DNA from: an uncultured Cellvibrio sp.
Lineage (GTDB): Bacteria; Pseudomonadota; Gammaproteobacteria; Pseudomonadales; Cellvibrionaceae
Direction: 5' to 3'
DNA length: 43,274 nt
Assembly: GCA_946481735.1 (NCBI GenBank)
Contig: CAMLOU010000016.1
Coordinates: 1-43,274, forward strand
A program made the translations under genes and the position numbers. This document shows, one piece after another, positions 16,338-24,585 of this stretch (positions within the stretch are counted from its first letter, which is position 1; each line of letters starts with the position of its first letter). The notes beneath the pieces are model-generated. The model was not told the DNA's origin and did not search any database. It worked only from the letters and a program-made list of their open reading frames with translations.

Positions 16338-16360
16338 CTTGATCAACCAAAACGGATGAC

Positions 16361-16963
16361 TTAGAGCTTGTCGCCGTGTTGGCTCAGGTACTTGGCCACA
16401 CCGGCAGGTGATGCGTCCATACCTGCATCGCCCTCTTTCCAACCGGCTGGACATACTTCGCCGTGCTCCTGGTGGAATGCCAGGGCATCAACCATACGCA
16501 GCATCTCATCAACGTTACGACCCAGCGGCAGATCGTTCACAACCTGGTGACGTACAACACCTTCTTCGTCAATCAGGAATGAACCACGGAAAGCCACACC
16601 ACCTTCTGACTCAACGTCGTAAGCACGGCAAATCTCGTGCTTAACATCCGCTACCAGGGTGTACTTGACCGGACCGATACCACCGTCATTAACGGGGGTA
16701 TTACGCCAGGCGTTGTGAGAGAACTGGGAGTCGATAGACACACCGATGACTTCCACGTTGCGCTTCTGGAACTCACCCATGCGGTGATCAAACGCCAACA
16801 ACTCGGAAGGACATACAAAGGTGAAGTCCAGCGGATAAAAGAAAATTACGGCTTTTTTGCCTTTGATGGCAGAGGATAAGGTGTAACTGTCAACAATCTC
16901 ACCATTGCCCAGAACAGCGGCAGCTGTGAAATCCGGTGCTGGTTTACCTACTAATACGCCCAT
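16361..16963 (-). CDS. Typical 2-Cys peroxiredoxin (AhpC/TSA family)
   Basis: From the ATG at 16963, with AGGAG seven bases upstream, the protein has 200 residues. The peroxidatic cysteine is C51 in LDFTFVCPSELLAF and the resolving cysteine C171 in HGEVCPAGWKEG, the layout of typical 2-Cys peroxiredoxins that reduce hydrogen peroxide and alkyl hydroperoxides. The GGIGP motif linked to overoxidation sensitivity in related enzymes is also present (VNDGGIGPVKYTL). The electron donor is not encoded nearby. It is divergent from bfd. Confidence 0.95.
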   Translation of the reverse strand: MGVLVGKPAPDFTAAAVLGNGEIVDSYTLSSAIKGKKAVIFFYPLDFTFVCPSELLAFDHRMGEFQKRNVEVIGVSIDSQFSHNAWRNTPVNDGGIGPVKYTLVADVKHEICRAYDVESEGGVAFRGSFLIDEEGVVRHQVVNDLPLGRNVDEMLRMVDALAFHQEHGEVCPAGWKEGDAGMDASPAGVAKYLSQHGDKL

Positions 16964-17231
16964 GTCGATTCTCCTGTATGTGACGGGTTGAAAAAAATGG
17001 TATGAAGACACTTCATACCCGGAAATAGGGATTCGGAATGTGCCGAACAACTAAAGACTGCGTCAAACGCGCAAGGTTTTACCAATTAAAAACTATTTAG
17101 CCAATAGCAGTCAGCTATGATACACACCCCATCCAATCAGTCATATTAATTTTCTATATAACCTCATAACACTTTTCGCTATAACCATTTGATGAGTTAA
17201 TCACGCGACTACCTTCGCTAGGATTATTAAA

Positions 17232-17269
17232 TAACAATTATTCTCAGGTATGATTGACACAGATTCTCA
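17232..17269 (+). promoter_or_regulatory. Two Fur-box-like sites upstream of bfd
   Basis: TAACAATTATTCTCA (17232-17246) matches 11 of 14 positions of the 7-1-7 Fur consensus TGATAAT-n-ATTATCA. TGACACAGATTCTCA (17255-17269) matches about 10. They lie 53-90 bp before the bfd start, in the 358-bp peroxiredoxin-bfd region (16964-17321), which is A/T-rich and holds no other supported gene. Iron repression of bfd is the natural reading. Confidence 0.55.
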
Positions 17270-17321
17270 TTAACATTAATATCTTCGCGTACTCACCTCA
17301 ACATCCTTGAGAGCCCACATT

Positions 17322-17531
17322 ATGTACGTCTGCTTGTGCAAAGGTATTACTGACAGCCAGATCAAAGAAGCAATTTACGATGGTGCCACCTCTGTTGGCC
17401 AATTGCGTAAATGCCTCGGGGTTGCCAGCCAATGCGGCAAGTGCGGCATCTCTGCTCGTGAAATTATCCAGGAAACCCTCGCTGAAGTTCCCACCGCCAA
17501 CGGATATCCCCAGTATTACGCGGTCGCCTGA
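17322..17531 (+). CDS. bfd: Bacterioferritin-associated ferredoxin Bfd
   Basis: A 69-residue [2Fe-2S] protein that docks on bacterioferritin and passes electrons to the haem so that stored ferric iron is released. Four cysteine ligands are visible, CLC at residues 4-6 and CGKC near 38-41, the family pattern. The ATG at 17322 (MYVCLCKGITD) is preferred over an upstream codon at 17307. bfr follows on the same strand after 216 bp, and Fur-like sites precede it. Confidence 0.95.
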   Translation: MYVCLCKGITDSQIKEAIYDGATSVGQLRKCLGVASQCGKCGISAREIIQETLAEVPTANGYPQYYAVA

Positions 17532-17540
17532 TTCTGTACG

Positions 17541-17565
17541 CATTGCTCCTGCTAACGGAGCAATG
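17541..17565 (+). terminator. Hairpin after bfd, possible terminator or attenuator
   Basis: CATTGCTCC (17541-17549) and GGAGCAATG (17557-17565) are perfect 9-bp arms with a 7-base loop, nine bases after the bfd stop. No T-run follows, so termination would be partial; it may set the bfd to bfr transcript ratio. Confidence 0.4.
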
Positions 17566-17747
17566 TAAAACGCAATAAGAATACTTCTTCATCTTGTTTA
17601 TTTTCCCTTACTGATCAAGCACTTAGCCTTGACGACTCGCATAAATACGGCCAGACTGTCGGTCTAATACGCCAACGACAGGCCCATCTTTGTCCTGGCA
17701 CATCATCTAACCGTGTTTATCCCCTCACCGCTCTTAAGGAGACGACT

Positions 17748-18218
17748 ATGAAAGGCGACGTCAAGGTAATTGCAGTACTGAACAAGGTACTGGGCAATGA
17801 GCTGGTGGCCATCAATCAGTATTTCTTGCATGCACGTATGTACAAGAATTTTGGCCTGAAAGAACTGGCCGACCATGAATACCACGAATCTATTGATGAA
17901 ATGAAACACGCCGATGCGCTGATTGAACGTATTTTGTTCCTGGAGGGCATTCCGAACTTACAGGATCTGGGCAAATTAAATATCGGTGAAAACACCCAGG
18001 AGATGCTGAAATCAGATTTGAACCTGGAGCTTAAAGCGATCCCGGATTTACGCGAAGGGATTATTTTATGCGAATCAGTGAATGACTTTATCAGCCGCGA
18101 TTTGCTTAAAGACATTCTGGAGTCTGAAGAAGAGCATGTGGATTGGCTGGAAACCCAATTGTCCCTGATTGACACCGTTGGCTTGCAAAACTACCTGCAA
18201 AGCAAGATGGGTTCCTGA
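17748..18218 (+). CDS. bfr: Bacterioferritin
   Basis: A 156-residue haem-containing ferritin subunit that forms a 24-mer and stores iron. The ferroxidase ligands are all in place: E18, E51, H54, E94, E127 and H130. M52, the haem axial ligand that separates bacterioferritin from plain ferritin, is present. An AAGGAG ribosome site precedes the ATG. It lies downstream of bfd, its electron-donor partner, and is followed by a strong terminator. Confidence 0.97.
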   Translation: MKGDVKVIAVLNKVLGNELVAINQYFLHARMYKNFGLKELADHEYHESIDEMKHADALIERILFLEGIPNLQDLGKLNIGENTQEMLKSDLNLELKAIPDLREGIILCESVNDFISRDLLKDILESEEEHVDWLETQLSLIDTVGLQNYLQSKMGS

Positions 18219-18246
18219 TAAAAGCCAGCCCAAAAAAGCCACCATA

Positions 18247-18285
18247 AAAAGAAACGGGGCCACAGAGCCCCGTTTCTTTTTCTTT
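18247..18285. terminator. Strong bidirectional terminator between bfr and the barrel gene
   Basis: AAAAGAAACGGGGC (18247-18260) and GCCCCGTTTCTTTT (18267-18280) are perfect 14-bp arms around CACAGA, followed by TCTTT. The A-tract on the left gives a T-tract for the minus strand, so it serves both converging genes. Confidence 0.95.
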
Positions 18286-18295
18286 AAAACCATAA

Positions 18296-18847
18296 TCAAA
18301 AACGATAATCAAAATTCGCGCTGACGATCTCGGTTTCTACATCGTTTTGCTCAGGCAAGGTGCGGTATTCGATATTGAAATTAAACCGCTCATTGAGGAT
18401 AAACCCGATACCCACGCCATAGGATGCACCGGATTCAGAGATATCCAGCTCCGATATCGTACTGCCGTCGGCAGCGACAACGGATTCTGTGGAATCCACA
18501 TCCATATAACCCAGCAATAAATACAGCTTGGCTTCATCGTTGATCAGCTCAGGCTTGTAATACACCGCATAATAACTGTCGATATCCCGCTCCAGCCGGC
18601 CGGGCAGATCATTGTCGCCTTCGCTCTCACCTTCATTCACGCCGGTGCCGTAGCGAATTTCCATGCCCAGGGCCGCGTTGTATTTGTAACCGCCAAGAAT
18701 TTCGGCAGTGCGCGCGTTGCCCACATCGATCATTTCATCGTCGTACATAAATTCTGTCATGCCCACACCGACATAGAAGCCGCGTGCGTTGTCCGCCATC
18801 GCGCAGACCGACATCAATGACATTGCTACAGCAAGTAAACGCTTCAT
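18296..18847 (-). CDS. Small outer-membrane beta-barrel protein
   Basis: From the ATG at 18847 the protein has 183 residues: a signal peptide (MKRLLAVAMSLMSVCAMA) and alternating short hydrophobic strands with acidic loops, ending in FDYRF with the terminal Phe of outer-membrane barrels. Strands such as GFYVGVGMTEF, AALGMEIRYGTG and ASYGVGIGFILNERFNFNIEYR fit an eight-stranded barrel like OmpX/OmpA-N. No ligand can be named. An alternative ATG at 18859 lies four codons upstream. It stands alone between a shared terminator and the next gene. Confidence 0.82.
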   Translation of the reverse strand: MKRLLAVAMSLMSVCAMADNARGFYVGVGMTEFMYDDEMIDVGNARTAEILGGYKYNAALGMEIRYGTGVNEGESEGDNDLPGRLERDIDSYYAVYYKPELINDEAKLYLLLGYMDVDSTESVVAADGSTISELDISESGASYGVGIGFILNERFNFNIEYRTLPEQNDVETEIVSANFDYRF

Positions 18848-18940
18848 AAACCATTCCATTTATTCTTGTTGATGTAAATAAAACCGGGGTTGCTAACTAT
18901 AACGAATAAAATACCCGGCAAGTGATAACGGCGTCTGTAT

Positions 18941-19702
18941 TCAGTTCAACAAACCGTAAACACCCAGGGAGTATGCCCGCTTGCGTTTCTCGCCCGACAG
19001 GGAAGCAGGCTTGAGCAGCTCGCCCAGTTTTACCGCTTCGGTCTGGAAGCGCGTGTCACCGGTCCCTTCATCAAAACTGACCAGCACGCCTTCAGCGAAA
19101 TGGTACGCGATGACATCGCCCGCCTCTACCACCACACTGACGGGAAAATTCAACTGGTTGATACCGGTTTGGTATACCTGCAGGGGGTTACTGTCCCAAA
19201 TCACGACCAACTTGTCATCCATTGGGCGCAGCACTTTTACACTGAACTTACCGGGTTTGGCAAAGTAGCCCCCCACTCCCGTCAAGGTGCCTGAAGCGGG
19301 GATAGGGTTAGCCAGATCGACCAGCAGTAAGGGTTGGTCTTCCAGGCTGCTGCGCTCAACCAGTTCCCCGCCGACATAATCCAACAGCCCGCCCAGCACC
19401 ATGAAATCCTTGTAGGCATCAATCTGGCTTTGTACAAAACGGCGCACCTGGCTGCGCAATACTGAAGATTCCTGGATACGCGACATTTTCTCGACATCGA
19501 GCACATCATTGACCCGGTTCAACTCCGCGATCTCCTCGCGCAAACGCAGCTCCTGGTCTTTCAACTGCGCAATATCCGACTGAGCCCGTTGCAAATCACT
19601 GCTCAACTGGCGGTTCTGATCCTTGATCTGCTGGATATCGGGTTGCAGCTGACACGCGCCCAGAAACACGGATGCGAGCAGCAGGATATAGGGTGATTTC
19701 AT
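18941..19702 (-). CDS. Coiled-coil lipoprotein of unknown function
   Basis: I do not recognise a family. The 253-residue protein has a lipoprotein signal (SVFLGAC, Cys at residue 17), a heptad-rich coiled coil at about residues 22-80 (IKDQNRQLSSDLQRAQSDIAQL and onward), then a globular part predicted as mainly beta (GTLTGVGGYFAKPGKFSVKVLR, VVVEAGDVIAYHFAEG). It would be anchored to an envelope membrane. It lies 81 bp downstream of the Ser/Thr kinase gene on the same strand and may be in its operon. Confidence 0.75.
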   Translation of the reverse strand: MKSPYILLLASVFLGACQLQPDIQQIKDQNRQLSSDLQRAQSDIAQLKDQELRLREEIAELNRVNDVLDVEKMSRIQESSVLRSQVRRFVQSQIDAYKDFMVLGGLLDYVGGELVERSSLEDQPLLLVDLANPIPASGTLTGVGGYFAKPGKFSVKVLRPMDDKLVVIWDSNPLQVYQTGINQLNFPVSVVVEAGDVIAYHFAEGVLVSFDEGTGDTRFQTEAVKLGELLKPASLSGEKRKRAYSLGVYGLLN

Positions 19703-19783
19703 GAAGCGTCCTCAATTAGGGGTGCGGGTCAACGAAGCACTGATTATAGGGGATGCTGCTTTTATAGGGGCACTTCTATAGGG

Positions 19784-22354
19784 TCACTTCTTGACGTTGA
19801 AACGTGTGGTCACCAGGGTCTGGTCATCGAGCATCAGATCAACCTGATAACCACCCTCGGCAAACCCCGCAATAGGTTGCTCAATGCGGAAATACTGGAT
19901 GCCCTCACTGCCGCTGACGATGACGGGAACCTGCGCCATTTGGATGCTGCGCGCGCCATCATAAAGCACGGCCTGCAGAACCGAGGTGCCATCTTTGAAA
20001 TTCCGGTATTCAAAGCCGATAAAGATCACACGATCCGCCGGTATGGTCTCGGCTTGGGTTTGGTGGATATCGCTTATCTCGCGGTTGCTGATCACCATGT
20101 GGCCGATGGTCGGCTGGTTCTGCTCCAGCAGCTGCTCCGCGCGAACCTTCAGGGCGAGTAACGCCTGACTGCGGGGAAAACGTTCGCGTGCACTGGCGAT
20201 GGCACTTTGGGCATCCAGCAGGCGGTGACGCTCAATCAACCCTTGAATATTATTCACCAGGGTCTGCTCGATGCGGGCAATACCCTCCAGTGCGGCTTGA
20301 TTCGATCCGTTGCGTGCGAGTATCGAGTGATAGGTTTCATAGGCATTGTCGCCTTGGGGCTCAATGACCCGCCCCGCCATATGCTGGGACTCAGCCTTCC
20401 GGAGCAGGGCTTGATCCTGGGTTTCCTGTTGCTGTAACTGTTCGCGCAATGCCGCCTGCTGCCGGAGCAGTTCCGTGTCAGCCGGTGCCAGTGCCAGTCC
20501 TTTATCCACCAGCGCCAATGCGGCAACCCTGGCGCCCTGCTCTGCTTTCTCCTGCGCCAGTTGTCCAAAGCGCTGTGCTACAGCAAGGATGCCGGCTCTC
20601 GCTTCACTATTGGCCGGATCTTCGGTGAGGACGGCGCGATACAGCTCCAATGCGTTGGCTCCAGGGGGTTCATCCAGCACGCCCTCGTGCAGATACGCCT
20701 GGGCTTGTTGGAGGCGACTTTGCAGGGATTCCTGTTGCTCCAGACGATTCAGTGCGTCGATTAATGCTGCATTGCGCTCCACCTCACTAAACAGCGAGCG
20801 CGCCGTTTCGCCATACGACTGCGCAGAGGCAAGGTTATCGACGTCCAGCTCACCGATGATACTGGCGGCATAAAAATGTTGCAGTTCCGCCAATCCCTCG
20901 CGACCACCCGCTTGCTGAACCGGATCAGTACCAACCATGGCGGCGCGGTAGATGATGGCGAGATCTGACGCCACCTCAGGGTTGCTGGTCAGTTGTGCTC
21001 GCAAATCCCGCGCCTGCTGCAATAAATCCGGTGCGCTGGCGTTCGCCTCGGCGGGCGCTTGCAGTGACGGGGCAGCGGGTATCAACGCCTGTTCCGTCGG
21101 TGAACTTGAGGGCGCCAGGCTCGATACGGATGGCTCACCAATCGGTTGTGGTTGTTCAAACCCCAGCGCCGGCCTGACATGGTCCTGCCAATACAGGCGC
21201 AGGTCGTTACGAAAATAGAATACGCCACCAATCACCAATAGCAGCACGACAAAACCCACCCAACCATTGGACTGGGCTGCCGGGGCTACGGCGATGTAAT
21301 GACGGTGCTCGGCCCGCTCCTCTTCACTGATGGAAAAGCTCGATGGCAACGCCGTCAGGTTGTCCTCTGGCGGCGCTGTGGATACCGGTTCGTGATAAGG
21401 CTCAATGGCCGAGGGCATATCGGCCAGCGCCGTATTGGGGTGAGTCACTATCTGCTCACCCGTGAGGATTGGCGAGGGGTTGATCATGGTCGGCGACAGC
21501 TCATCACCCACCGCCGCATCCAGAACGGCGTCCTCTACGCGTACCGCCGCCAGGATCTGGTCGTTGGTGATAGTGTCGAGGTCAGCGATCAACTCACTGC
21601 CGGTCTGGTAACGCTCATCCGGGTTTTTAGCCATCACACGGTCGATGATGGGCTGGAACATGCATAAGTGGTCGGGCAAGCGGGGAATGGCCTCCGACAC
21701 ATGCTTGATGCCTACCACGACCGCTGAATCCGCATCGAAAGGCACGCGCCCGGTCAGCAGCACAAACAACACCACCCCCAAACTGTAGAGATCCGCCCGG
21801 CTATCTACCGACAGCCCTTTCGCCTGCTCCGGACTCATGTAATGCGGCGTGCCGATGGCTGTGCCTGTCTGGGTCATGCCGGACGCCACATCCGAAGGCC
21901 GGGCGATACCGAAGTCCATCAATACCGCCCGACCGTCTTCCTCGAGCAGCATGATGTTTTCCGGTTTGACGTCGCGGTGGACGTAGCCTTTGCGACCTGC
22001 ATAATCCAGCGCGCGCGCGATGTCTTTAACGACCTTCAGCGACTCCACCAGATTGAGTTCAAAACGCTTGTGTTTGAGGTCGTGTCCCGGCAGGTATTCC
22101 ATAGACAGGTAATACAGTCCCTCATGAATACCCACGTCGTAAACCGTGACAATATTGGGGTGCATCAACCGGCTAACGATGCGCGCCTCCCGCAGGAAAC
22201 GCTCGCCGAAGCTGGCGTCGGTACACAGGTGGGGCGACATGACCTTGAGCGCGACCTCGCGCTCGAAACAGGTCTGGATCGCCAGATAGACCGTCGCCAT
22301 ACCACCCTGGCCAAGCGTGCTGACGATTTTGTAACCAGGAATGTCGATCTGCAT
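19784..22354 (-). CDS. Membrane-spanning Ser/Thr protein kinase with repeat-rich periplasmic half
   Basis: This 856-residue protein starts with a complete Hanks-type kinase domain (residues ~8-265): glycine loop GQGGMA (15-20), ATP lysine K37, catalytic HRD with D128, DFG with D147, and activation-loop GTPHYMSPEQ. A low-complexity linker leads to one membrane helix at about 364-381. The C-terminal ~470 residues, predicted periplasmic, contain TPR-like helical repeats (NALELYRAVLTEDPANSEARAGILAV; NAYETYHSILARNGSNQAALEGI) and end in a beta-sandwich-like domain from about 780 (VIFIGFEYRNFKDGTSVLQA). It should phosphorylate cytoplasmic targets in response to an envelope signal; neither is identifiable. 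No PP2C phosphatase gene is adjacent. Confidence 0.9.
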   Translation of the reverse strand: MQIDIPGYKIVSTLGQGGMATVYLAIQTCFEREVALKVMSPHLCTDASFGERFLREARIVSRLMHPNIVTVYDVGIHEGLYYLSMEYLPGHDLKHKRFELNLVESLKVVKDIARALDYAGRKGYVHRDVKPENIMLLEEDGRAVLMDFGIARPSDVASGMTQTGTAIGTPHYMSPEQAKGLSVDSRADLYSLGVVLFVLLTGRVPFDADSAVVVGIKHVSEAIPRLPDHLCMFQPIIDRVMAKNPDERYQTGSELIADLDTITNDQILAAVRVEDAVLDAAVGDELSPTMINPSPILTGEQIVTHPNTALADMPSAIEPYHEPVSTAPPEDNLTALPSSFSISEEERAEHRHYIAVAPAAQSNGWVGFVVLLLVIGGVFYFRNDLRLYWQDHVRPALGFEQPQPIGEPSVSSLAPSSSPTEQALIPAAPSLQAPAEANASAPDLLQQARDLRAQLTSNPEVASDLAIIYRAAMVGTDPVQQAGGREGLAELQHFYAASIIGELDVDNLASAQSYGETARSLFSEVERNAALIDALNRLEQQESLQSRLQQAQAYLHEGVLDEPPGANALELYRAVLTEDPANSEARAGILAVAQRFGQLAQEKAEQGARVAALALVDKGLALAPADTELLRQQAALREQLQQQETQDQALLRKAESQHMAGRVIEPQGDNAYETYHSILARNGSNQAALEGIARIEQTLVNNIQGLIERHRLLDAQSAIASARERFPRSQALLALKVRAEQLLEQNQPTIGHMVISNREISDIHQTQAETIPADRVIFIGFEYRNFKDGTSVLQAVLYDGARSIQMAQVPVIVSGSEGIQYFRIEQPIAGFAEGGYQVDLMLDDQTLVTTRFNVKK

Positions 22355-22543
22355 CTATCTGTATACCGAGCCTTCAAGAGTCAATGTGGCAACGCATCTT
22401 GCCCACTGCATCGTGTGGGGCAAATCCTGTGGCTGGATTTGCCGATTTACATCAGGAAGAGCCCGGCCCTATCGCCGGAGCCCACTAAATATAGCAGCCT
22501 TTGCCGCCGACACAGCGAAGCGGTGACGCGCGGACCATGCAGC

Positions 22544-23710
22544 CTAGCGCGCTGCCACTGGCCCGCGCCACAGCCGTACCAGCATGGCGCACAGGATCAC
22601 CAGCACGAATGCGGCAGCGGTAGCGACAAGCAATTGCCAACCCAGTTGGTGGTAGATCCATCCGGTCACGCCGGCTGTTACCGTCATGACGGCGTAGGTG
22701 GCAAACTCATTGAGCGCTTGTAAACGGCCACGCACATAGCTGTCCGCTACCTGGGTTAGCAGGGTACTGCCGCCCATATACATCAAGTTCCAACCGACAC
22801 CTACCAGCAGCAGCGCTATATGGAAGTTCACCAATGCCTGCCCCAGCCACGCCAGCACGCACCCGGATGCGAGCACCAGGCATCCGACCAGCGCCACCGG
22901 TTGCGGACCAAACCGGCCAATGAAACGGCCGGTGATGAGTGAGGGTGCAAACATGCCGAGCAGATGCCACTGGATAACACTGGCGGCATCCGTAGCACCA
23001 AAGCCACAGCCCTGCATCGCCAGGGGACTGGCGAGCATCACCAACATCATCATGGCGTAGCCGCCGGCGCAGAACACCATGGCCGGCTTGATCTGCGGAT
23101 ACCGCAACAGCTCGGCCAGGGGAATGGGTGGCCGTTCAATGTCGGCTGGCTGCCGCGCCGGTAAACGGCTGCAAAGGATCACCGGCAAGGCGGCCAGTGC
23201 CAGCACGGCAACAAGCAAGTAGGAGCCTACGTACTCTCGCTCCAGCAAATGAAGGCCGAGACTCCCGAGCATCGGCCCGAAGAGCGCGGCCAGGATACCG
23301 CCACTGAGTACCCACGCGATTGCCGTGCCCTTGTGCGGATCAGTCACCGCATCCGCTGCCGCAAAGCGGTAGTAGAGTGCGGATGCCTGATAAATGCCGA
23401 TCAACAAGCCCGCCAGACAAAACAGGACAAACGAGGCTTGCCAGACCGCCCAAGCGGCCAGCAAACCACCGATCAGCCCCATAAACGCGCCCCCCATAAA
23501 ACCGCCTTGATAGCCCAGGGCGGCAAACACGCGCGGCAATATCAGGGTCAGGGCGGCGGTACTGGCGGTGATAAACAGATAAGGCAGGGTCGCCAGGCCC
23601 GGCGACGGCGCAAGGTCTTCGCCCACCAGACCGTTGAAGCTGATCCCCACGGCGACCGAAGCCATAAACAGAAACTGGCAAAGCCCGAGCAACACAGCGC
23701 TATAGGACAT
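22544..23710 (-). CDS. MFS-family transporter
   Basis: A 388-residue integral membrane protein with about twelve hydrophobic helices in two six-helix halves, typical of the major facilitator superfamily. The central loop (CSRLPARQPADIERPPIPLAELLRY) is short. The second half has the NLMYMGGSTLLTQVADSYVRGRLQALNEFA segment, as in multidrug or small-solute MFS exporters. The substrate cannot be inferred. GGAG lies seven bases before the ATG. It sits between gspB and the kinase on the same strand, with 189 bp lacking obvious features upstream of the kinase. Confidence 0.88.
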   Translation of the reverse strand: MSYSAVLLGLCQFLFMASVAVGISFNGLVGEDLAPSPGLATLPYLFITASTAALTLILPRVFAALGYQGGFMGGAFMGLIGGLLAAWAVWQASFVLFCLAGLLIGIYQASALYYRFAAADAVTDPHKGTAIAWVLSGGILAALFGPMLGSLGLHLLEREYVGSYLLVAVLALAALPVILCSRLPARQPADIERPPIPLAELLRYPQIKPAMVFCAGGYAMMMLVMLASPLAMQGCGFGATDAASVIQWHLLGMFAPSLITGRFIGRFGPQPVALVGCLVLASGCVLAWLGQALVNFHIALLLVGVGWNLMYMGGSTLLTQVADSYVRGRLQALNEFATYAVMTVTAGVTGWIYHQLGWQLLVATAAAFVLVILCAMLVRLWRGPVAAR

Positions 23711-23758
23711 GTTTAACTCCGCCGATGGCTGACGGGAAAATTCGAAAGTGACCAGACA

Positions 23759-24580
23759 CTACATATTCACCCAGTTGTTCAGGGCGCGCAGCTTGAAGCG
23801 GTGTTCGCGGAAACGCAACAACACACCGTCGACGTAAATTTCTTCCAGGTTCAGTTGCCCGCCGACCTGATTGCCTGCGCGCCGGGGTTGGCCGTTCAAG
23901 ACCACATTGCTCGACCCATCGCCGGTGAAATTGTGTTGGGAATAGATAATCGAGGGAATTTCCTGCTGCACACTCCAGGGCAACTGGCGCAAGTCCGGCA
24001 CGTTGTCGATGGCATCGTAATGTTTGCCTGCTCCGGCGGCTGGCTCGGGTGCCGGGGGTGTTTCCGTTGTCGATGGGGTATCGAGCAGCGATACAGAGGT
24101 TACTGCCGGTACCTGTACGGGCACAGACTCAACCACCGGCGGTTCTTCCACGGGTTTATAGAGGTCATTAATCTTCTCGTCTACCGCTGGCGCATCGGCT
24201 TCAGCGTAGAGCGAATGGACCGCTTCGGAGGCTTTGGCGGGTGATTCAGCAGGCGTGTTATCCGGTGCTGGATCAGCGGGCGCGACCGGTGTGCTCGGCG
24301 TCAGCGCTGCAGCTTGCGGGGTTGAGGGCTGCGCAAGGGTTTGCTCTGTTATGGCTGCCGGAGATGCCGTCGGCATGGTCGGCTGGCGCGCTTGCAGCAA
24401 CAGGTAAGCCAGCAAGATCACCAGCGCGACCAACAACACCCCGCCAATAATCCACAAGGTCGGTACCCGCGTACCACCCGGCCGATAACTGACTTCGTGG
24501 ACCGTATTGATGTCTGGCGTAGGCTGCGAATTTTTGCGCTCGCGGTCTGCGCGATTCAGGGCATCAAGAATCAATGACAT
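23759..24580 (-). CDS. gspB: Type II secretion assembly protein GspB
   Basis: This 273-residue protein has a short cytoplasmic N-terminus (MSLILDALNRADRERKNSQP), a membrane helix at about residues 43-63, a long Pro/Ala/Thr-rich periplasmic stretch, and a C-terminal GspB domain from about 195 (DLRQLPWSVQQEIPSIIYSQH ... GNQVGGQLNLEEIYVDGVL). GspB works with the ATPase GspA to carry or insert the secretin GspD through the peptidoglycan. It starts five bases after the gspA stop. The core gsp operon is not in the window, which is common for this pair. Confidence 0.92.
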   Translation of the reverse strand: MSLILDALNRADRERKNSQPTPDINTVHEVSYRPGGTRVPTLWIIGGVLLVALVILLAYLLLQARQPTMPTASPAAITEQTLAQPSTPQAAALTPSTPVAPADPAPDNTPAESPAKASEAVHSLYAEADAPAVDEKINDLYKPVEEPPVVESVPVQVPAVTSVSLLDTPSTTETPPAPEPAAGAGKHYDAIDNVPDLRQLPWSVQQEIPSIIYSQHNFTGDGSSNVVLNGQPRRAGNQVGGQLNLEEIYVDGVLLRFREHRFKLRALNNWVNM

Positions 24581-24585
24581 GGTGG

